A stretch of 64,000 bases of DNA, taken from the IMG/VR virus record IMGVR_UViG_3300031576_000005, positions 62,001 to 126,000 of that record; one strand, written 5' to 3'. Under the pieces are notes generated by a model. That model had not been told where the DNA came from. It made no database searches and saw only the letters and a list, made by a program, of their open reading frames with translations. Positions 60,236 to 64,000 of this stretch are shown piece after piece; the stretch's first letter is position 1; each line of letters starts with the position of its first letter. The position numbers and the translations under genes were made by a program. The DNA is from a virus.

Positions 60236-61342
60236 TTATTTATATTTATTCCAAATATCGATTATATTGTTTGCTGTATTTTCCCAAGTGTATTTCTTAG
60301 CGGTTTCGATACCATTAGTATTTACACTTCGGCCACGTTTGTAAGTTTCAATTAATGCAATTGCAATAGCGTTTCCATTAATATTTGACCATTGTCCCGT
60401 ATTAGTAATTCCATCATTTCTAAAAAATGTGTTGTCTTGGGCTACGACAGTTCCTTCACTTTTTACTTCAATGCTATTGCTAGAACTTGCATAATCTCTA
60501 TGTGCGTGGTCAAAATTTGTAATAACATTAATCCCGCAACTCATTGCCTGCAACAAAGGCAAATTAAAACTTTCTCCTCTCGATGGAGCGACCAAACAAT
60601 CGGCGTGAGACAAGAAGTCTGCATAATGCGATTCGGTAGGAAGCCAGTCAATAAATTCTACATTATTTACTTTTTGCCCACGGAATATTTGCTGGGTTAT
60701 TAGTTCGTGAACACTTCGCATATCTACAAACTTATTAGTAATACAACACCGCAGCTTTACGTCTGGATTATTTCCAAAAACATTAAGAAATGCTTGTAGA
60801 ATTTCTATATGTAATTTTCTGACCTCGAATTTTCCAGCCATAATGAAAATAAATGGTCCGGATTTTTTCTTATATTTTTCTAGCGGATAAAATATATTTC
60901 TATCTACCCCCAATGGAACAACATGCACTGGTGGCTTTACCCCATTTGATTGGAAGACTTCCTTATTATAATTACATGGCACTATAATAGATTCTTGTTG
61001 GTTGAGACAGTTAGTTTCAATTTTCGTTAATCTATCTACTTCGTGAAAAGTATAAAGCACCTGTTTTTTACTTATTCTTTCCATCGACGCAAAATGATGC
61101 CATAGCCTTACAGAAGTATTATTTATATCGTGAGAGGCTAATCCAGAAAGAGTCGCCTTCTGGATTTTCTCTTTTAATTCATTAGAACATGGCTCAAATC
61201 CATTAACATCCACGCCACCCCCAATGGGGAATAGACTATATTCTTCTTTGATATTCCGAAGAATATGAAAGGCCGACGCCCCAAGGGATGTGGAATTTAT
61301 AGGGAAGTTTAATGGAATCATATCAGAATGGAATCTCGACAT
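60236..61342 (-). CDS. GT4 glycosyltransferase
   Basis: 368 residues. VHVVPLGVDRNIFYP, FIFIMAGKFEVRKLHIEIL, FLSHADCLVAPSRGESFNLP and LLQAMSCGINVITN are the GT4 donor-domain motifs in order, the cleanest GT4 in the window. An N-domain with SMERISKKQVLYTFHEVD. It sits alone among DNA-metabolism genes and overlaps SSB by 20 nt. This placement hints at a DNA glycosylation role, but nothing in the protein proves it. Confidence 0.85.
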   Translation of the reverse strand: MSRFHSDMIPLNFPINSTSLGASAFHILRNIKEEYSLFPIGGGVDVNGFEPCSNELKEKIQKATLSGLASHDINNTSVRLWHHFASMERISKKQVLYTFHEVDRLTKIETNCLNQQESIIVPCNYNKEVFQSNGVKPPVHVVPLGVDRNIFYPLEKYKKKSGPFIFIMAGKFEVRKLHIEILQAFLNVFGNNPDVKLRCCITNKFVDMRSVHELITQQIFRGQKVNNVEFIDWLPTESHYADFLSHADCLVAPSRGESFNLPLLQAMSCGINVITNFDHAHRDYASSSNSIEVKSEGTVVAQDNTFFRNDGITNTGQWSNINGNAIAIALIETYKRGRSVNTNGIETAKKYTWENTANNIIDIWNKYK

Positions 61343-61724
61343 CTTCTTCTTCGGAATGAGCTGGCGTTGCTTTTACAGCCACGTCTTTAACAGCATCACC
61401 TTCTGCTACTACTTTCGGGGAATAAATGTCAAACCTATTTACAACTAGTTCAATCGTAGTAATAGTCTTCCCATCTTTTTCATAACTATTAGGGGTTAAT
61501 TGTCCTTGAACGCCAACGTTTGTTCCCTTCTTAAGTCCTGTTAGTAATCCCCATACTTTTTCACTATGCTGCTTTGAGAAGCATACACAATTTAAGAATA
61601 GAGACTTCTTATTCTCTCCCCACCCCGTATTAAGTGCTAAGGTAAATTTAGCCACCGTATTTTTAAAAACCTGGACATCTTTTGTTAAGTTGCCAGCCAA
61701 TGCTACTATTTGATAATTAACCAT
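61323..61724 (-). CDS. ssb: single-stranded DNA-binding protein
   Basis: 133 residues. OB fold start YQIVALAGNLTKDVQVFKN, VAKFTLALNTGW, LFLNCVCFSKQHSE, LKKGTNVGVQGQLTPNSYEK. It ends with an acidic tail EEEDVEIPF, as in bacterial SSBs that recruit partners. It coats ssDNA during replication and recombination. The tail codons overlap the glycosyltransferase start. Confidence 0.9.
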   Translation of the reverse strand: MVNYQIVALAGNLTKDVQVFKNTVAKFTLALNTGWGENKKSLFLNCVCFSKQHSEKVWGLLTGLKKGTNVGVQGQLTPNSYEKDGKTITTIELVVNRFDIYSPKVVAEGDAVKDVAVKATPAHSEEEDVEIPF

Positions 61725-61726
61725 TT

Positions 61727-62380
61727 TTATTTTCTATTTAGTTTGTTAAGTAATATCTTTTTTATCTTTATAAAAGAACTATTACATTTTAATCTAACCC
61801 ATTCATGCGAAACATTATATTTTTTGCCCACATTCTTTAAAGTTGTCTGAGTGAATCCATACTTATAATATATAGCATCTTTCTCTAATTCCGTCAACTC
61901 ATTTATGCATTCCATCATAATTTTTTTTAGATGTGTATCTTCTATCTTATCATATACAATTAATTCTGGAATAGACAGTTCTATAATTTTCTTTCCATCT
62001 GGGTCTGTTTGCGTATACCATTTACACTTATCATAAGCCTCAGAAATGCTCATTAATTGATATGGAGATTGTTTTTTAGCTAGAGCTTTAGATATATGCT
62101 CAACGGGATGTCTTATCAACCAATCTTTACTCATTTCTCTCTTTGCTCGCTGTAAGGCACATTTATAAGCAAATCTCTTAAAAGCTCCTTTTGTCTTATC
62201 AAAATGCTGAATAGCGGATAATATGCCCAATATAGCCCCATATCTTTTTGCACCATCGTCCATATTATTATTTCCAAGTTTATTAACTACTCTATCAATT
62301 ATATAATTATAATTAAGTAATACTTCATTTCTAGCTTTTGTATTACCTTTTTGTGCTTTTGTTATAGTATCAATTATCAT
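61727..62380 (-). CDS. phage sigma-70-family factor
   Basis: 217 residues. Region 2-like part: AILGILSAIQHFDKTKGAF and FKRFAYKCALQRAKREM; region 4-like part: LTELEKDAIYYKYGF, TTLKNVGKKYNVSHEWVRLK (HTH), KIKKILLNKL. It would direct RNA polymerase to phage promoters, perhaps late ones. The window's TTG-17-TAT boxes look like host-type promoters instead. Strong for family, unknown for specificity. Confidence 0.75.
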   Translation of the reverse strand: MIIDTITKAQKGNTKARNEVLLNYNYIIDRVVNKLGNNNMDDGAKRYGAILGILSAIQHFDKTKGAFKRFAYKCALQRAKREMSKDWLIRHPVEHISKALAKKQSPYQLMSISEAYDKCKWYTQTDPDGKKIIELSIPELIVYDKIEDTHLKKIMMECINELTELEKDAIYYKYGFTQTTLKNVGKKYNVSHEWVRLKCNSSFIKIKKILLNKLNRK

Positions 62381-62735
62381 ATTTTTTCTTGAAATCTTTC
62401 ATAAAATCTTGATTTGATAGGCACAGATATACAAACATACATGCATATATTAAATGAGTATCTTTGGTTCCAGAGGATATTAATGTTGCTTTATCTCTTT
62501 CTATATATATAGATATAAAATCAGTGAGTGTTGACAAAAAATAAGTATTAATATAAAGCTTATTGTCTTTTTCTATGAATATAATGCTTTCGTCTTGATT
62601 TCGAAATGCAGTAAATCTTTCATCTAATAAAATATTTTTACAAGCTGATACTAAAATTCCTTGTGATAAATAGGTTAAATAATTAAAATATATTTCATAG
62701 GCTAACTTTTCGTTTATAGAAACATCCTTATTCAT
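62370..62735 (-). CDS. hypothetical protein
   Basis: 121 residues, mostly helical and hydrophobic in places: NEKLAYEIYFNYLTYLSQGI, LYINTYFLSTLTDFISIYI, DTHLIYACMFVYLCLS. It overlaps the sigma-factor gene by 11 nt and the deaminase gene by 4 nt. A partner of the sigma factor is possible from position alone. No family recognised. Confidence 0.5.
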   Translation of the reverse strand: MNKDVSINEKLAYEIYFNYLTYLSQGILVSACKNILLDERFTAFRNQDESIIFIEKDNKLYINTYFLSTLTDFISIYIERDKATLISSGTKDTHLIYACMFVYLCLSNQDFMKDFKKKYDN

Positions 62736-63232
62736 TTGATGCCCATGTGATTATGTGAAAATAATAGTGGGGCACCATCATACTTTTCTATTTCAAAAGC
62801 CGGCTCTCCAGATAAGCCGCCGCGATTTCTAATCTTTTCTAACAAATTTTCATCATTCACAGTGGATTTGTATTCGCTATAATAAATTACTTTTTTTACG
62901 TTAAAATGAACTAAGAATAAGGCGCATGAAGGACATGGTTTAAAAGTTATGTATAAAGTCAGCTTTTCTTGGGCGCGACATTTTTCTAATCCAGCAAATA
63001 ATAGTGCGTTCATTTCGGCGTGAATTATATAGGGTTGTTTTTTGTCTCCGTCCAATAATTCGTCATTAAAATTTGCTGGAGCGCCATTATATCCCGAATA
63101 TAATTCGTTCGAATCTGTTTTTAAGACAGCCCCGACTTTAGTATTTTTATCCTTTGACCTTACAGATATTAGGAATGCCAATGACATGCAATAACAATCC
63201 CATGTGGTGTTAATTGGAAGAATATTATTCAT
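62732..63232 (-). CDS. dCMP deaminase
   Basis: 166 residues. H71-A-E73 with PYIIHAEMNALL and P99-C100-P-S-C103 (FKPCPSCALFL) bind the catalytic zinc; GYNGAPANF is the dCMP deaminase substrate loop. It turns dCMP into dUMP for dTMP or modified-base synthesis. Works with the kinase and NDT-like genes at 56-58 kb. It overlaps the homing endonuclease by 8 nt. Confidence 0.9.
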   Translation of the reverse strand: MNNILPINTTWDCYCMSLAFLISVRSKDKNTKVGAVLKTDSNELYSGYNGAPANFNDELLDGDKKQPYIIHAEMNALLFAGLEKCRAQEKLTLYITFKPCPSCALFLVHFNVKKVIYYSEYKSTVNDENLLEKIRNRGGLSGEPAFEIEKYDGAPLLFSHNHMGIK

Positions 63233-64000
63233 ATAATCTTATAAATTCTGCAAATTTCTCTCTTTTCCTTTGAAGAAATATCTTTTCACGACTATATAAA
63301 AAAGTCAAGAAAATCTTAACTTGCCTATTTCCGCAGATTCTTAAATTAAAATTATTTTTATTATCCTTAAATCTTTTATCGATAATGCAGTTAATATTTA
63401 GTTTTTCTGTAATAAATTTTTTGAAATATAAACAAATATTTGAGGTTCCAACAATTACAATTTGACTTCGTATGGTCTTTCTCGGAAAAGACCATGTTAA
63501 GCATCCATCTCCATCAAAATAACCTAAGATAAAACTTTTAATAAAACTATCTCTATTTAATTTTGGCATTTTTAAAATAAATGTTTTATTCTGCATTATT
63601 CCTAATTTTATTAGAGATTTTGCAATATTGATATTATTTATATTTAATCTATATTCATTCCTAAGCTTATAATTGCCATTTCTCCCTCTATATTTTACGA
63701 AAAGTAATGGTCTGGATGATTGTAAGCATTGATTTATTTTATATAAAATTTCCACATCTTTATCTTGCAAAGATAAGGCAACCGCGTGTTGGTCTTTATT
63801 AACATATCCATCTGCCGCTAAAAATCCTAGAATGTATGCCTTTTCTTTTTATCGATTTTATCAAAATAATGTTCATTGATTTTATACTTCCTATGAGATA
63901 GAGTTGGTGGTCTTAGCATTATTTGGTTTTTTATTAAAATATCTCTGATGCATGTTTTTGATACGCCAAACATTTTTCCAATCTGTGGACAAGAATATCC
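63225..64000 (-). pseudogene. LAGLIDADG homing endonuclease, frameshifted, 5' end outside window
   Basis: From the right edge the frame reads GYSCPQIGKMFGVSKTCIRD (a helix-turn-helix) to DKIDKKKRHTF and stops. One extra A in the AAAAAGAAAA tract (63841-63850) restores KEKAYILGFLAADGYV, the first LAGLIDADG motif. The second, FILGYFDGDGCL, lies in the intact part (63225-63770), which otherwise starts MQDKDVEILYKINQ. Repaired, it is a free-standing two-motif enzyme (no splicing blocks seen). Confidence 0.7.

Noticed and set aside
1-64000. CRISPR array or alternative genetic code
   Set aside because: No regularly spaced direct repeats were seen, and TAA, TAG and TGA all serve as stops after well-conserved gene ends.

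Overview
The window looks like a 64 kb piece of a large, AT-rich, lytic-type bacteriophage genome. It carries tail or fibre-type structural genes, a phage replication and recombination set (DnaB-like helicase, DnaG-like primase, a split DNA polymerase III alpha, two SSBs, RecA, a DEDDh exonuclease), phage nucleotide-metabolism enzymes, a phage sigma factor and an unusual load of homing endonucleases. A lipobox protein with trans-membrane segments (spanin-like) and GT9 (heptosyltransferase-like) enzymes point to a Gram-negative host. The standard bacterial code is in use (TAA, TAG and TGA all end genes). No capsid, terminase or integrase gene is visible, so this is only part of the genome.

Layout: genes on the + strand run from the left edge to about 24.1 kb and genes on the - strand run from the right edge down to about 24.2 kb, converging on a structured intergenic hairpin. 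Positions 1-8.35 kb hold tail, fibre and lectin-like virion proteins. Positions 8.4-24.1 kb hold helicase, primase, a Cas4/RecB-like nuclease, a DNA polymerase III alpha interrupted by a two-gene cassette (small ORF + Dam methylase), a small OB-fold protein, an intein-containing glycosyltransferase, a probable annealing protein and a spanin-like lipoprotein. At 24.2-25.1 kb lie a CPBP intramembrane protease and a phage-encoded tmRNA of about 391 nt with a 19-residue tag. Positions 25-54 kb are mostly a sugar-modification region: GDP-mannose 4,6-dehydratase, a ColD-like PLP 3-dehydrase with His in place of the catalytic Lys, several SDRs, a Gfo/Idh/MocA oxidoreductase, a cupin epimerase-like protein, two Zn-ribbon C-methyltransferases, three FkbM methyltransferases, a carbamoyltransferase and many GT2/GT4/GT9 glycosyltransferases. 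Small unknown genes and HNH endonucleases are interspersed. Positions 54-64 kb return to DNA metabolism: exonuclease, RecA, dNMP kinase, deoxyribosyltransferase-like protein, nucleases, SSB, sigma factor, dCMP deaminase.

Together the sugar genes could make an unusual deoxy, C-methylated, O-methylated and carbamoylated sugar chain. It may be attached to the host surface (blocking superinfection), to the virion or to phage DNA; the sequence alone does not decide which.

Points that stand out: the tmRNA with a duplicated CCA-end motif; an (AG)7 tract that breaks the carbamoyltransferase frame and would be repaired by one extra AG unit (possible phase variation); further single-base homopolymer frameshifts (decay, programmed shifts or assembly error); four promoters whose -10 box ends exactly 6 nt before ATG (predicted leaderless mRNAs); a polymerase split by a precise in-frame cassette; and nine intein or free-standing homing endonucleases. 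Start codons were moved inward from the longest open frame where a stop-T-ATG junction, an ATGA overlap or a Shine-Dalgarno sequence favoured a later ATG.
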